Shown here: positions 12,962 through 23,696 of the stretch, piece by piece
Layout: every line of letters begins with the position of its first letter
Position numbering within the stretch: the first letter of the stretch is position 1
Source: Cephalotrichum gorgonifer
Lineage: Eukaryota > Ascomycota > Sordariomycetes > Microascales > Microascaceae
NCBI GenBank assembly: GCA_900312665.1
Contig: ONZQ02000005.1
Span: 480,128 to 544,127, forward strand
Reading direction: 5' to 3'
Length of the DNA: 64,000 bases
Position numbers and translations under genes: made by a program
Notes under the pieces: model-generated
The model's input: the letters and a program-made list of their open reading frames with translations, nothing else
Database searches by the model: none
What the model was told of the DNA's origin: nothing

Positions 12962-13627
12962 TGCTGGCTCCCCGCCCCGGCGAGCGAACCGACCTCGACC
13001 CTGGTGCTAACCTCACCCGGCAAGCGCTTCGTTGACGTGCGCATCCTTCTACCTCAGGGAGCGGCGGCGGAGGAGGAGGAGCGGCTCGACTGGGCCTTCG
13101 CAGGAACGTCGAGCTCTCGCCCGGTGGAGAATTCGGGCAACAGGTACGCCGTCTGGAAACATTGGGTCGACTCCCTAACCATCGAGGCCGAGACGGTCCG
13201 CGACGAGGCGGAGGTGCGCGACGCGGGAGAGGTGGAGCTAGAGGCCGGCCGCATGGTCAATCCCGCCACGGGCATCGAGGCGGACTACGAGGAGGCGTGG
13301 GGCTCCGTGGAGCCTATTGCGACAGAATCCTCTGGGGATCGGCCCGTCTGCGTGGTGCTCCAGACGGTCGACGACGGGGTCGGAGTGCGCGGGATGGTGG
13401 TGCGAGTGGGCCAGTTCTGCCAGGGCATCTTGCGGGCTGGAGGGGATGTGACGGTGGAGAGGTGGGAGTGGAGGGAGGGGGAATGGACACTATCGGCTAG
13501 GTTTGGAGAGGGAAGACTTCCGGTCCACGCACTCGCCGGAGATGTGGCAAATCTGGTGGTGGATGAAGTAGTCCAAGATGGAGAGAGGGCGTGGAGGATC
13601 GTCGAGGTAGTGGGAAGTGGTAGGTAG
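12932..13627 (+). CDS. HRI1-family protein
   Basis: A single exon of 231 residues. The N-terminus (MAHISIRKHICWLP), followed by EPTSTLVLTSPGKRFVDVRI, LDWAFAGTS and a central YEEAW, matches the fungal HRI1 family, whose yeast member has about 240 residues. Yeast Hri1 is reported to contact the Sec63/Sec72 translocation machinery and to fold as a double beta-barrel of lipocalin-like type; its biochemical role is unclear. No signal peptide or membrane segment is visible, so it should be cytosolic. The start is the first ATG that gives the conserved N-terminus. The segment around the start codon exists in a second, inactive copy just upstream. The gene converges with the phosphate symporter gene. 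Confidence 0.85.
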   Translation: MAHISIRKHICWLPAPASEPTSTLVLTSPGKRFVDVRILLPQGAAAEEEERLDWAFAGTSSSRPVENSGNRYAVWKHWVDSLTIEAETVRDEAEVRDAGEVELEAGRMVNPATGIEADYEEAWGSVEPIATESSGDRPVCVVLQTVDDGVGVRGMVVRVGQFCQGILRAGGDVTVERWEWREGEWTLSARFGEGRLPVHALAGDVANLVVDEVVQDGERAWRIVEVVGSGR

Positions 13628-14097
13628 GGTAGCATGGATGATGAACTAGTCCATGGGATATGTAGTGCAACTGAGTGTTTAGAGTTACAAGTTCTATCAA
13701 ACACTGCCCGAGAAATCAAAGCCAATTTAACCATCGAGCATCGTCAAATTCGGAACAAGAACCCTCAGCCGTACAAGTAGATATCTTGTTATTGTTATCT
13801 CCATCCCGCTATACAAACAGAAGGACATGGATATCGTATCGATGCTTCCGCGAACCCCAACCCCCAGAGACTAAAAGGAAAAGTAAAGAAGAAGAAAGTT
13901 TGAAGTAGAAAGGATTGGAAACAAGTTGGGTGTTTCTCCGACTGAGGGAAAGGGAAAACCTGTATTCGGTCAGGCCGTAGGTATCTTTGCTATGCACACA
14001 CTTTGCTCATATCCAACGGAAATTCGGAGGTAAGAGACAACACTCGTACCCGCAATCAATCACCATATTATTATCTCACACCCCCGATCGCACCGTC
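13628..14097. other. Convergent 3' region, HRI1 / phosphate symporter
   Basis: This stretch separates two genes that end toward each other. It is AT-richer than the genes, and I see only short chance frames. Confidence 0.6.
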
Positions 14098-16061
14098 TTA
14101 AGCGTTGAAGCCCCAGCGAGGAGCGTTGACAATGATGCCGCAAAGACATCCAGACATGATACCAGCAATGGGGAGAGTCAGGATCCAGCCCATGTAGATC
14201 CAGGCAACCATGCGCCAGTTGATAGTGCGCCAGGTGCCGGAGCAGAGACCGACACCGACGGTGGCACCGGTGATGCACTGCGTCGTGGAGACGGGGAGCT
14301 CTGGGGAGAGGATTCTGTTAGCAACTTTTCCGCCTATGCGTAAAGGCGGGGTTCGTATAGGGGTTTACTCACTGAGACGGGTAGCAAGAATGATGGTAAT
14401 GACGGAGCCCAGCTCCATGGAGAAACCACGGGAAGGGGAGTGAAGAGTGAGACGGTTGCCCAAGTTGCGCATGATGTTGTACCCGTAGGTCCAGACACCG
14501 ATAGCTATAGCAACACCACCGAAGGCGCTATTGGATGGTCACATGTCAGTTTATTGCGACGGATGTGAGGGTGAAAGAAAAGGGGGTGGAATTATAGATG
14601 ACTTACAGGATCCAGACGGGCACATCAGATGACTTCGCACCCATCTCGCCAGTGTTCCAAATCTGGAAAATGGTAGCGTATGGCCCGATAGCGTTGGCGA
14701 CATCGTTAGCGCCGTGGGCGAAGGAGGCAGTACTGGCGGTCAGCACCTGGAGGAACGAGTAGAGGTACTCGGCGCGGTTGTCATAGTGCTTGGCGTGGGC
14801 GTGCATGGCGTCGAGGTCACCAGAGAGCAGGGATTCCTTGTTCTGCGCCTTCACGATGTCCTGGTCGACACCGCGGAGGAAGACCCACTTGAACCTCCAG
14901 AATAGGGCAGCACCAGAGTACCAGGGCCCCTCGGGCTTGGGACCAACGATGGACTTGTGCTCGGGGGCGGGACGCGGCGAGGGCTCCTCGGAGCCGGCGT
15001 CGGAGGTCACCTTATCCTTGGGCTCAGTCTCGCCCTCGGTAATGCGGCCCTCGACATCGGCGCTGGGGCGGCGCGTGGCACGGAGGGCGTCCAGCTCCTC
15101 CTGCGTCAGGTGCCCGGCATAGAAGTCGGTGATTCCACGGGAAGAACCCTCAGGCTGTACAGGAGGAGGGGGACGGCGGAGCAGGAGCGGGCCGAGGGGG
15201 ATGTGCCAGATGCGGAGCTCCCAGTCGTCTTTGACAACGATGCGGTACAGCCAGGGGACCAAGAAGATGGTGATGACGAGGGCGAAGGCGGCGCCTACAC
15301 CGACGATGACACCCACGGTCTCCGCCGTGCTGAGGGCGATCTTGATCTTGCCACCCTTCCAGGCGAGTAACATGGTAAGGAGCGAGGCGGTGATGCCGAA
15401 GTAGACGGGGACGTAGAACAGACCGCGCATGACAGGGTTGCTACGAAGCATCACACCGTACTTGGTAATGAGGAAGATGATGGCACCGAAGGCACCCGAC
15501 AGGCCGGGAGCGATGATCCAGGCGAGGAACACCTGGATGACACCCGAGTTGATGCCGCCCTTCTCATCGACCCAGTGGATGTTGTCGGCGCCCACTAGCG
15601 CGATGCCCATTCCGATAACACCGCCCATAATGGAATGCGTGGTGGAGACGGGAAGACCAATCCTCGTGGCCATGGTGAGGTAGATCGAGGATGCCGTAAC
15701 AGCGCAGAGCATACCGAGCATGAGAAGCGGGGCGTTGTCCTCAAAGAGAGAAATATCGACCACCTTCGTGCGGATAGTGTCGGCGACTCGAGCGCCGACG
15801 CCGATGGAACCGGAGAACTCGAGGACGGAGGCGAGACTCATGGCCTGGATGTACCCGACGGATCGGGACGAGACCGAAGTCGCCCACGAGTTGGCGACAT
15901 CGTTGGCACCTGTACAGCGGGGTCGTTAGCATCGCGGGGCATCCGAGAGCGAGAGGATATTCTGGGAGTCCACGGGGGTCGCCCATACCAATGTTCCACG
16001 CGTCCAAGAACGCGAAGATGGTGCCGAGGGCGAAGATGTAGTCGTATTGGTGAAGCGGCAT
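14098..16061 (-). CDS. Sodium/phosphate symporter, PiT family (Pho89/PHO-4)
   Basis: Four exons (16061-15989, 15909-14607, 14527-14373, 14300-14098) encode 577 residues; the introns are 79, 79 and 72 bp. The protein carries the duplicated PiT signature: GANDVANSWATSVSSRSVG near the N-terminus, whose first codon is split by intron 1, and HGANDVANAIGPYATI at about residue 423. A hydrophilic loop with PPPPVQ and many acidic residues separates two hydrophobic halves, as in Neurospora PHO-4 and yeast Pho89. The strings LPVSTTHS and LPVSTTQ are the paired conserved loops. The role is high-affinity inorganic phosphate uptake at the plasma membrane, driven by sodium. In Neurospora such genes are induced on phosphate starvation by NUC-1, which binds CACGTG; three such sites lie upstream here. 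The symbol is given by homology. Confidence 0.95.
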
Positions 16062-16964
16062 CGTGGCGGCGCTCGAGGTATCCGTTGCTCTGTCGCGAGG
16101 CGGTTATTAACGGGCGGGATGAGAGACGGGTTTCTGGAACTAATGGACATGGGGCGAAGAGGATCGGCCGCAATATAAACCTGTCGAGCATCCCGGGAGA
16201 GGGGGGGACGGACGCCCCAAAAGCAGTAAGAGTCTGCCGCGCCAAGAGGTTGCGCCAAGATGTTGCGCCTCATCCAGGGAAGCCTACGCATGAAGCGCTT
16301 GCCCCCGGCCAGGGATGGCATCGGTGGCCAGATGGGCCAGGATGGGGAGATGCGGGTATGACCATTTCTAGTTGCTTGGCGCTTGACACTGGTAGCCCCA
16401 TGTGCTCTCAAGAGCTGCTCCTGCTGGATCGGTGGTGGTCCATGTGGGGGGACACATAGACCGATTAGGTAGCGGATAGACTACTGCATTCAGAGGGGCA
16501 TTGGACGGGCTCGTTATCATTTTTGATACAGATGCAATACTTGGACTAAAATGGTGACCGAGAGGTGGAACTGGAGGGAAGGGGGGTCGTTGGTGGCGGG
16601 CCAATCAGAGCGCTCCATTCCATCACGTTCTTGCCTATTTGGTCCACACATCACGACAAGCTTGAACCACCGACCCCATCCTCGCACCTTCCCGTCCCCG
16701 GTTCGCCTTGTGATAGGCCCTCTGCCTCTCCAGGTCTCATTACCCACATGTTAAAATCCAAGGATATGGGTTATTACCTTCCTAGGTCCTGGCGCCACAC
16801 AACCTAATACTCGTACAAGTGCAGAGTAGAGGTAATAGAAGTGAGCCTAATTCTGACGGGGCTCCTGACTAGTGACCGGCCACCAGCCCCAATCGCACCC
16901 ACAACGGAGAAGGTGAGGCTTGGCGACTCTTGACTCACAGCCAACCTCGAGCCCGACCGGGGAG

Positions 16965-16970
16965 CACGTG
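16965..16970. promoter_or_regulatory. CACGTG site 1 upstream of PHO89-like gene
   Basis: A palindromic CACGTG about 900 bp upstream of the symporter start codon. In Neurospora and yeast this core is bound by NUC-1/Pho4. Binding here is inferred only. Confidence 0.35.
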
Positions 16971-17503
16971 TGTTCGAGCGGTAACCCCACTCTGCGACAG
17001 ACTACGTCCCAGATCCCGGGTAGGACACCGAGGGACAGGGCCAAGCCTCCAGCTGCGGCGGGCTATACCATTCCAAAGGAAGCTTTTGAATAATGGGGGA
17101 AAAAAAAGGATAGAGTCCAAGGTTGAGCTAAGGAGACACTACTGGCGGAGGAAGCAGGGTCCTGGTACCCTTCTCTATGTCCGACTGGCGAGGACGAGCC
17201 GTCTCGAGTTTGAAGCGTGTACAAACGAGTAAGCACGGACTCGTATTCTCCTGGTCGTCCTCGTCTGCCGGAATGGCCCGGGCACCTGCCGAACCGTACT
17301 TGTTGACATCTATTCTTGGCACGGCGTTCACCTGCCCCTACTGGCTAGCTTCAACTCTGCCTCTTCTTCCTCGCTCCTGCATCATACAAGTAGTAGAGCC
17401 ATAAGATTGCTTACCCGATTAAGATTCCGCTCCGTCGGAAATATTGCCTTAGCTGTAACGTTCGCTGGTCCACACCCTCGATCCCTTGAACCCTTGGAAT
17501 AGG

Positions 17504-17509
17504 CACGTG
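17504..17509. promoter_or_regulatory. CACGTG site 2 upstream of PHO89-like gene
   Basis: A second CACGTG core (in GGCACGTGTT) about 1.44 kb upstream of the symporter start. Three copies in 850 bp is denser than the rest of the window, where I count about eight others in 63 kb. Confidence 0.35.
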
Positions 17510-17810
17510 TTGGCCCTCGCGTGCCCATCCATCTCACCCTCTCGCTCTATGAATCTTCCGAGCACTTGGCGATGCAAAAGTTTTCCAACCGCCACCGGAG
17601 TATTTTGTACCTATGTACTTACTCTGTATGGAAAGGGCCAAGTAGATATCAGGCCAGGGATATCCGGTCGGTGATAATACAGGTAAGGCGTGGGGGAGAC
17701 GGAGATGTAGACTTGAACCTATTCTCTAATCTGCTGGCAAAGTTGGGACTTCCTGGCTTGCAGGCCAACTTGCAAGACACCGCAAGTTACTACTACCAAA
17801 TGCTGACTAC

Positions 17811-17816
17811 CACGTG
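17811..17816. promoter_or_regulatory. CACGTG site 3 upstream of PHO89-like gene
   Basis: A third CACGTG core (in ACCACGTGAA) about 1.75 kb upstream of the symporter start. It is distant for a fungal promoter element, so its link to this gene is weak. Confidence 0.3.
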
Positions 17817-18522
17817 AATTAGTAAATTAGTATAGTCTCAATATCAAGGCCCACTCTGGCTGAGGGTGGTGCATAAGTCCGAACTTTACCAGAAAATGCT
17901 AGTCGTGTTCCATTGACGACTTAGACGTTCCCAAGAATCCATGACTCGAGGTCAAGGGGACAAAACGTGCATAGTTGCAATCTATTATTCCCTTCTCCCT
18001 GATCCCTGTGCATCTGTATTCGCCCCCACCCACGGACCGGTGGATCGCTCTAGCCCTTCAGTCCCCTGCATATGCTTCTATTACGGCTAAGTCATTCGAT
18101 ATGGAGCTTTAGACAACCCACTTAATATGGAAAACGTGTGAACCTGGTTTTCAAATCCGTCGAGGTCCTACCTCCCTGTATCCGCGCTATGCAGGGAAAG
18201 ACGGATTTGTCTACCGGCACTGCTGGTGTCCAGATCTGGCGGTTTGTATTACATGGGCCGCTTGCTTTGGATGGGTTGGTTTGGTCGCATGGCAGGTAAT
18301 CCATCATTGTTTGCGCCATCTTGCATCCGAGAACAGTTAGAAAACTCTTACTAGTCCCTCAATTTGAAGCAAAAATATTGCCAATAACACCAACTGCGCG
18401 TAGGACAGGAAATAGAGTGTTCATAGTATTAGCCGCTGACGACATATACTATATAGCCGCTCACGGCAATATATAGCATCTTATCGTGCACAGAGATGTG
18501 CAAAAAGTTGTGCGTTGCTAAG

Positions 18523-18595
18523 AGCCCCCCGCCGGACTCGAACCGACAATCTCGAGATTAGAAGTCTCGCGCCTTAGCCATTAGGCCAGGAGGGC
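18523..18595 (-). tRNA. tRNA-Arg (anticodon UCU)
   Basis: On the minus strand the sequence folds into a full cloverleaf without an intron. The acceptor stem is GCCCTCC/GGGGGGC with one G-U pair. The anticodon stem is CGAGA/TCTCG around loop CTTCTAA, giving anticodon UCU, which reads AGA. The T arm is GTCGG-TTCGAGT-CCGGC. A TTTTT stretch for Pol III termination lies about 17 nt downstream (plus 18502-18506). The CCA end is not encoded, as expected in a eukaryote. Confidence 0.95.
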
Positions 18596-18866
18596 GTGTT
18601 TGGCTTATGTCCGAGTACCCTTAAATAGCGTTGGAAGACTACAGCACCATGGCGAAACTTCGGCTGAATTCTGAGTGGCCAGTGCAGGGGTCCACCAGCC
18701 CAAATCAACCAACAAAAAAAGTGGACTTAATAACAAGGGCGAAAGTCATCATGAAGAGCAAAAATTGACGGATAAGACGGGCTTATATACCAAGGTAATA
18801 AATAATACAGCGCTACCCTTTCTTCTTGCGTGGATACAACAATACATGTATGCAAAGCTACCCTGC

Positions 18867-19634
18867 TCAATCCGTCGTTTCGCACTCCCCAAATTCGGGG
18901 CGACACTCCCCGCCGCAGTACTCCGTCCCGCTCCCGCAATAGAAGTAATGTGAGCAGCAGCCCCCGAAGTCCGACCCGGCGCACGTCGTCCCGTTCCCAC
19001 ACATGCCGTTCGTGGTGACGACGAGCTCTGGGACCGGCGGCTCCTCGGCTCCGCAGCCTCCGAATTCCTCCCGGCATCCCTCGCCGCAGTATGTCTCGTC
19101 GCTGCCGCACCAGTAGAACTCGGAGCAGCATCTCCCAAAGGTGGATCCGGCGCATGTGGTTGTGTTCCCGCAGAGGCCTGAATTGGAGATCGTAAACTCG
19201 GGGGGTATAGGCGCGGAAGTTTCTTCGGCACCCGGTTCCTCCGTAGTGGGTTCGGGCTCTGGAGTGGGCTCGGGCGTGGGCTCGGGTTCGGGCTCGGGCT
19301 CCGGTGTAGGTTCAGGAGTGGGCTCGGGCTCGGGCTCGGGGGTGGGGATGGGCTGCCCTTCGCACCAGCCGTATTCGATCTGGCAGCTGAAGCGGTTGCA
19401 GTACCGGGGCCCCTCCCCACACCAGCCATACATGGAGCAGCAGGCTTGCCCGCGGCAGCGCTGTCCGTTGTTTTCGGCACCACATTGCTCGCTCGCTTGG
19501 CGAGGTGCGAGGCCCGGCTCTAGGAAGGGGTCATAGTCGTATCGCGCGTGAATGGCAGGGCCGGGGGGGCCGGGAGAGCATGAGGCACCGGATAGGCATA
19601 GCAGGGCGGCCGCGCCGAGGGTATACCACTTCAT
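18867..19634 (-). CDS. Secreted protein with three CBM18 chitin-binding domains
   Basis: A single exon of 255 residues. The start at 19634 (MKWYTLGAAALLCLSGA) gives a clear signal peptide; the in-frame upstream ATG at 19742 would bury it. Three hevein-type Cys-rich modules follow, at residues 51-91, 155-194 and 212-251, each with the CC-x(5)-C core: CCSMYGWC, CCSEFYWC and CCSHYFYC. An acidic proline linker of PEPEPTPEP repeats (about residues 98-130) separates module 1 from modules 2 and 3. CBM18 modules bind chitin or its oligomers. In plant- or insect-associated fungi such proteins can shield the wall or hide chitin fragments from the host, but here only extracellular chitin binding is a fair inference. 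No catalytic domain is attached. A TATA-like element lies upstream. Confidence 0.9.
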   Translation of the reverse strand: MKWYTLGAAALLCLSGASCSPGPPGPAIHARYDYDPFLEPGLAPRQASEQCGAENNGQRCRGQACCSMYGWCGEGPRYCNRFSCQIEYGWCEGQPIPTPEPEPEPTPEPTPEPEPEPEPTPEPTPEPEPTTEEPGAEETSAPIPPEFTISNSGLCGNTTTCAGSTFGRCCSEFYWCGSDETYCGEGCREEFGGCGAEEPPVPELVVTTNGMCGNGTTCAGSDFGGCCSHYFYCGSGTEYCGGECRPEFGECETTD

Positions 19635-19723
19635 GGCGTCTGCGTTGAGGAGAGGAAGACAGGGCTTGGGAGTGCCGTTAGAAGCGCCGTTTCTTAAGAC
19701 AGGGGTGAGTAGATAACTACGAT

Positions 19724-19730
19724 TTATAAA
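19724..19730 (-). promoter_or_regulatory. TATA-like box of the CBM18 gene
   Basis: The minus strand reads TTTATAAATC here, about 90-95 bp upstream of the start codon at 19634. The distance suits a core promoter with a short leader. Confidence 0.45.
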
Positions 19731-19742
19731 AGCCAGGAACAT

Positions 19743-20854
19743 GCCCGAGCTCTCGGGTTCTTATGCCTTAAATACCGGGGACACCACTACTCACGAGAAA
19801 ACCAACCGCCCTCGCAGCCGCACATCCACAAGTCGGCGCTTCGTGGATATTGATTTTTACTCCCCATCAATACGAGATATGAGATATAAATTGTATATAG
19901 AGCGCGGCGTATGGAATGGGCTGACGGAATAACCTTGAGGCTAAAGTCCGGACTCCTCGTGTTCGATGCGAACCAGTCTCAGCGGCGAGTCTTATCTATT
20001 TTCGTGACCACTCTAATATTTGATTTTTGCCGCGGTATTACAACCGGGAATTAACTCTCGCGCCTAGCATCGAGGGATCGGGGCATTAAGAACCATTCGC
20101 CTAGGCCGTTCGCCTATGCGGCCTTAACCAGCTCGTCCCCTGAATGCCCCACTCCGAAATGTCCGAACCAACCTTTAAAGGGATCCAACATTTCACTACT
20201 TTCTTCCTTCCGCGTCTGCAAATATCCGGCAGCATCACCGTAGATAGAATGCTCCCATTCAACCATATCGTACTCCCACCGGTCTTTCCGTCCCATCGAG
20301 TGCTCCGCCGTAGTTATTCCACCTATCGGTGTCTATAGTGACTGTCTTTATAGCTTGCCGGTCCTACGCCGTGGACCGACCCGTACATATGTTCTGGGAG
20401 GCATCCTACGCGGGATAGATCCTATAGCGGGGCTGGAGGTTATATGGTGGACCTCCTTCGGGCTTGCAATTTTTAGAAACGTGGTTCGTCTTTACTAGTA
20501 TCGTCAGACCAACCGCTCCATACAGAAACGAGAACTCGGGCGAAGTTGTTGAAGTGATTTCCATGCAAGGGTGCCTGTCACCTGATAGCGGTGCAAAGAT
20601 AATGGTGTTCACCTACTGGTAATCAAAGCTCTGGTCATCTAACTCCGGTCATATCTCCCCCCGTAGGAAGATTTAATAATGCCTTACCTTGGATAATAAT
20701 TGCTGGGAGGTTCTACAAATATTGGCCTTACTCTTTGCATCTATAAAACAATGGGTAATATATATTACTTGTCCAAAATTTCTCCAAAGACTAGATTCTT
20801 GGAGAAACCAAGTACCAGGAATATACTGAACCTAGAAGCTATAATAATTACCTC
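19743..20854. other. Intergenic, CBM18 to ferric reductase
   Basis: About 1.1 kb of AT-rich sequence, with several TATA-rich stretches near 19870-19910 and 20750-20850. It holds the CBM18 promoter and the ferric reductase 3' end. No gene or RNA is recognised. Confidence 0.5.
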
Positions 20855-23085
20855 CTACCAATGGAAGCTCTTTTCAACAAGTCTCACTACAACATTGCCA
20901 TGTCTCCCAATAGCAGCCACGGTACACCTCACCTCATCAGCCATACTCCCTGGCCCGCAAACAACAACCGTCGTACCACCCTTCTCATGACTTAATTCTG
21001 ACTCGAGTATCTCCCGGAGGGCCATCCTCTCCCCAATTGACACGGAAACGACTGCGTCCCCCCACCTCATCTCCCCTACAGCTACATCAACCACGGGGTT
21101 CATCGTTGACGACACAGCCTCCACCAGGGCCCGGCTCCTAGATGCCCAGTACAACTTCACAAAGCCAGATCCAGGGGTTATGGACTGTGCTCCCTGGAGG
21201 ACGGGTAGGATAGCGCTGATACCCACGCCCCCGGCTATGCAGAGGATATTCGGGTACTCGCGCGTCTGGCGAACCTGCGTGAAGAATGCGTCTGCCTCCC
21301 CACCGTAAGACCCTTCGACTAATACGGGGATACCTCCTCTCCCCGCCTGGGCGGCGATGTGGGAGGTGCATCCCCCCTGGGCGCGCATGTAGAGTGTTAT
21401 TCCGGCCACTCTACGCCCTGAAGATATGGAGGATGGCGGTGAGGAGGATACAGTAGCGATTTCCTTGTCATTTTCGCCCACCAAGACAGGGGAGCCATTC
21501 GGGACCGGGAGCGCAGGAGATTCGTCGCCAGAGACAGTTGACGCCGCGACGGAGAACGGGTGGTTCTCCCAGGGCCGCCAGCTCAGCGTGGGGAAGAAAA
21601 CATATACATGCCCGCGAGCGTCGACCCCGGGTATCTCGATCCGGTAGTACTCTCTGTCTATGGCGGTTACATGCGCCCTCTTCACGCCCGTCCGGAGCAC
21701 GCGAAGAACACGGGCCATGTGGTCAAAGGACAGGACGGCGATGGCCGTGTATATCCAGGTCTCGTAGCCCCACTGGTGGCCGAAGCGGTAGACGATGTGG
21801 TACCAGCATCCTAGGATGGCCGCTACGGCGAACAGGAGGTGGGTGTCGACGAATATCTCGTAAGCCCTGCGGCGAATGGGAAGGATGGCGAGGGGGACCG
21901 TGAGGCTTACGGCTAGGGTACCGACGATGCCGGTGTACCAGTACGGGAGCTTGCTCTCCTCCCCGTGAGTTCCCTCGACGACGTACTTCGCTAGGTAAAT
22001 AAGGGAGTGGAGTACGGCCTGAAGCATACAGAGGAATCCAGCCCACCTGTGGACTAGCAGGAAGGTCGTGTGCGACCAGTTTGTGAGTCTCAGGAGAACG
22101 TTGTTCCTCCCACCGTACAGGATCGTAAGCGCAAGATTTGCGAGGCTGAGGACGCCCACGCGGTTGGACAGGTAGGCTAGGACCTGCCAGGACGGTGTGG
22201 AGAACCAGAGGTTCCTGGCGTTTGTCCGGATGGACACGGCGGAGAGCACGACGTTGATCGTGACGAGGTATAGGAGGAATAGGGCCTGGCCACGGGTGGG
22301 GATGACGGCGAGGCCCATCGCGGGGATGGCGTGGCGGGTTCCGATGGCGGGTGGGTCGATTACGGAGGCGTAGAAGGTGCTTATCCAGGGTTTGGGGAAG
22401 GGGAGGAGGCGGAGGAGGGAGAAGCCGATTGGGATGACGATGCCGCTGAGGAATACTACTAGGCTGGAGGGTCCGGGGGATTAGTATATACAGGGCAGAG
22501 ATACGTATCTTGGTCTGGGGATTGATTTTCCACTCACCCATAGCGCGAATGAGAGACCTCCGCCTCCTCGAAATTTGTCAGTGTGTCGTACTGGCCTAGG
22601 TATGTCTCATCCGGGACCACAGCCGTGAAGTTCAGTATCTCCTCTGGCGCCGCCGGCTCGGTTGGCGGACTAGACACCTCCGACAACGCCTCCTGGAACG
22701 ACAGCCTCGGAAGCGGCTGCACCCGGCCGCGTCCCGGGATGTTCAGCTCCCAATACTTCTCAATATCCGCCATGGTCACGTTCTCGCACCGAGAATGGAT
22801 GCACCAGGCCACCGTTCGGAGGAAGTGCTCGTTGGTCGCGTAGCATTCCGGCGACGTCTCACTGGAGTGTGAGCCACCCTCGCTGCCGTCCATGTGACCG
22901 TGGTCGTGGGGACACTCAAGGGGATTAGGGACGGAGGCGCGGCATGCGTAGGCGCAGGGGGGGCTGTACATTGAGATGCCGTAGCCGATGAAGCCGTAGC
23001 CCTCCCGTCCGTCCACCTCGTGGGCGGAGGATGGTATGGCGTGTAGGCCGAGGGCAGCGGCGATGATGACGGCAAGAGGAGCCAT
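20855..23085 (-). CDS. Ferric/cupric reductase transmembrane component (FRE family)
   Basis: Two exons (23085-22538 and 22463-20855; intron 74 bp) encode 718 residues. The protein starts with a signal peptide (MAPLAVIIAAALGLHAIPSSA) and an extracellular Cys- and His-containing domain of about 160 residues. A ferric-reductase-like membrane domain follows, with the bis-heme histidines in WSHTTFLLVHRW, AVLHSLIY and FVDTHLLF...WYHIVY. The cytosolic part has HPFSVAAS for FAD (about residue 480), GGVGISAILPVL for NADPH (about 595) and CGPGSM (about 684). The enzyme moves electrons from NADPH via FAD and two hemes to extracellular Fe(III) or Cu(II), making Fe(II) for uptake at the plasma membrane. 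No oxidase or permease partner lies next to it. The assignment to the FRE family is firm; the metal preference is not. Confidence 0.93.
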
Positions 23086-23696
23086 GATGGGGAGGGTTTC
23101 CAGGTCAAGCGAATCTGGTGCGAAGGACTCTTACTATGGATGTAAGAGCCCAGATGAGAGAGGGCAGCACTTGCAATGATAGACCAAGGCAACCTCAGTT
23201 TTCAAGAAAAACGGGGAATAAAGCGTTGTTCTTGGAGATTAATATATATCCTCCAAAAAGTCTCGAAGCCCAGACCCCCACCCGGCCAACAACATGCAAG
23301 TTCAATATATTTATTCGGAGCTAATTAAGTGAGGCAGTTTCTACTCGCCCGCACCGCGAAAGAGTGAGCAAGTTTCCCAGTCTTGGCAACGCTTGTCAAA
23401 CACCCACCCCACTTCTCGCGACGCCAAACTGACAATATTTAAGAAAATATGGAATAGCTTCTATTGGTGGGCTCCGAGTGAGGTTACAGCAGACTTTTCC
23501 ACCTTCGTCATTAGTCTCCAGGTCGCCGGGATGAGTGCATGGGCTCCGGCAGCAAGGGAGGGGCGGACCAGTCCTGGTCACAGGGAATGAAATTAACTTG
23601 CTCAAGAAGTGTGGAGGATCAATACAACCCCTCATAAAGCTCAATTCGACGCTAGGGAGGTAATGCTATCCCAACCGACGGTCTCTTCTTGCCGCA
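23086..23696. other. Intergenic, ferric reductase to HET gene
   Basis: This stretch holds the ferric reductase promoter and the HET gene 3' end. Only short frames without features are seen. Confidence 0.5.

Larger units (their letters stand above)
16062..18522. other. Long gene-free region upstream of the phosphate symporter
   Basis: This stretch of 2.46 kb separates the symporter start from a tRNA. Open frames are short, and none has a signal peptide, domain or conserved splice pattern. Three CACGTG sites lie at 16965, 17504 and 17811. The first 150 bases outside the start codon are likely the 5' leader. Confidence 0.55.

Noticed and set aside
15635..16459. Plus-strand frame of 274 codons
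   Set aside because: It lies antisense to the first exons of the phosphate symporter and has no family pattern. It is a shadow of GC-rich coding sequence.
18749..19483. Minus-strand frame of 244 codons in another frame of the CBM18 gene
   Set aside because: The PEPEPTP linker is repetitive and opens a second frame rich in Pro and Ser; the CBM18 frame has the cysteines and leader.
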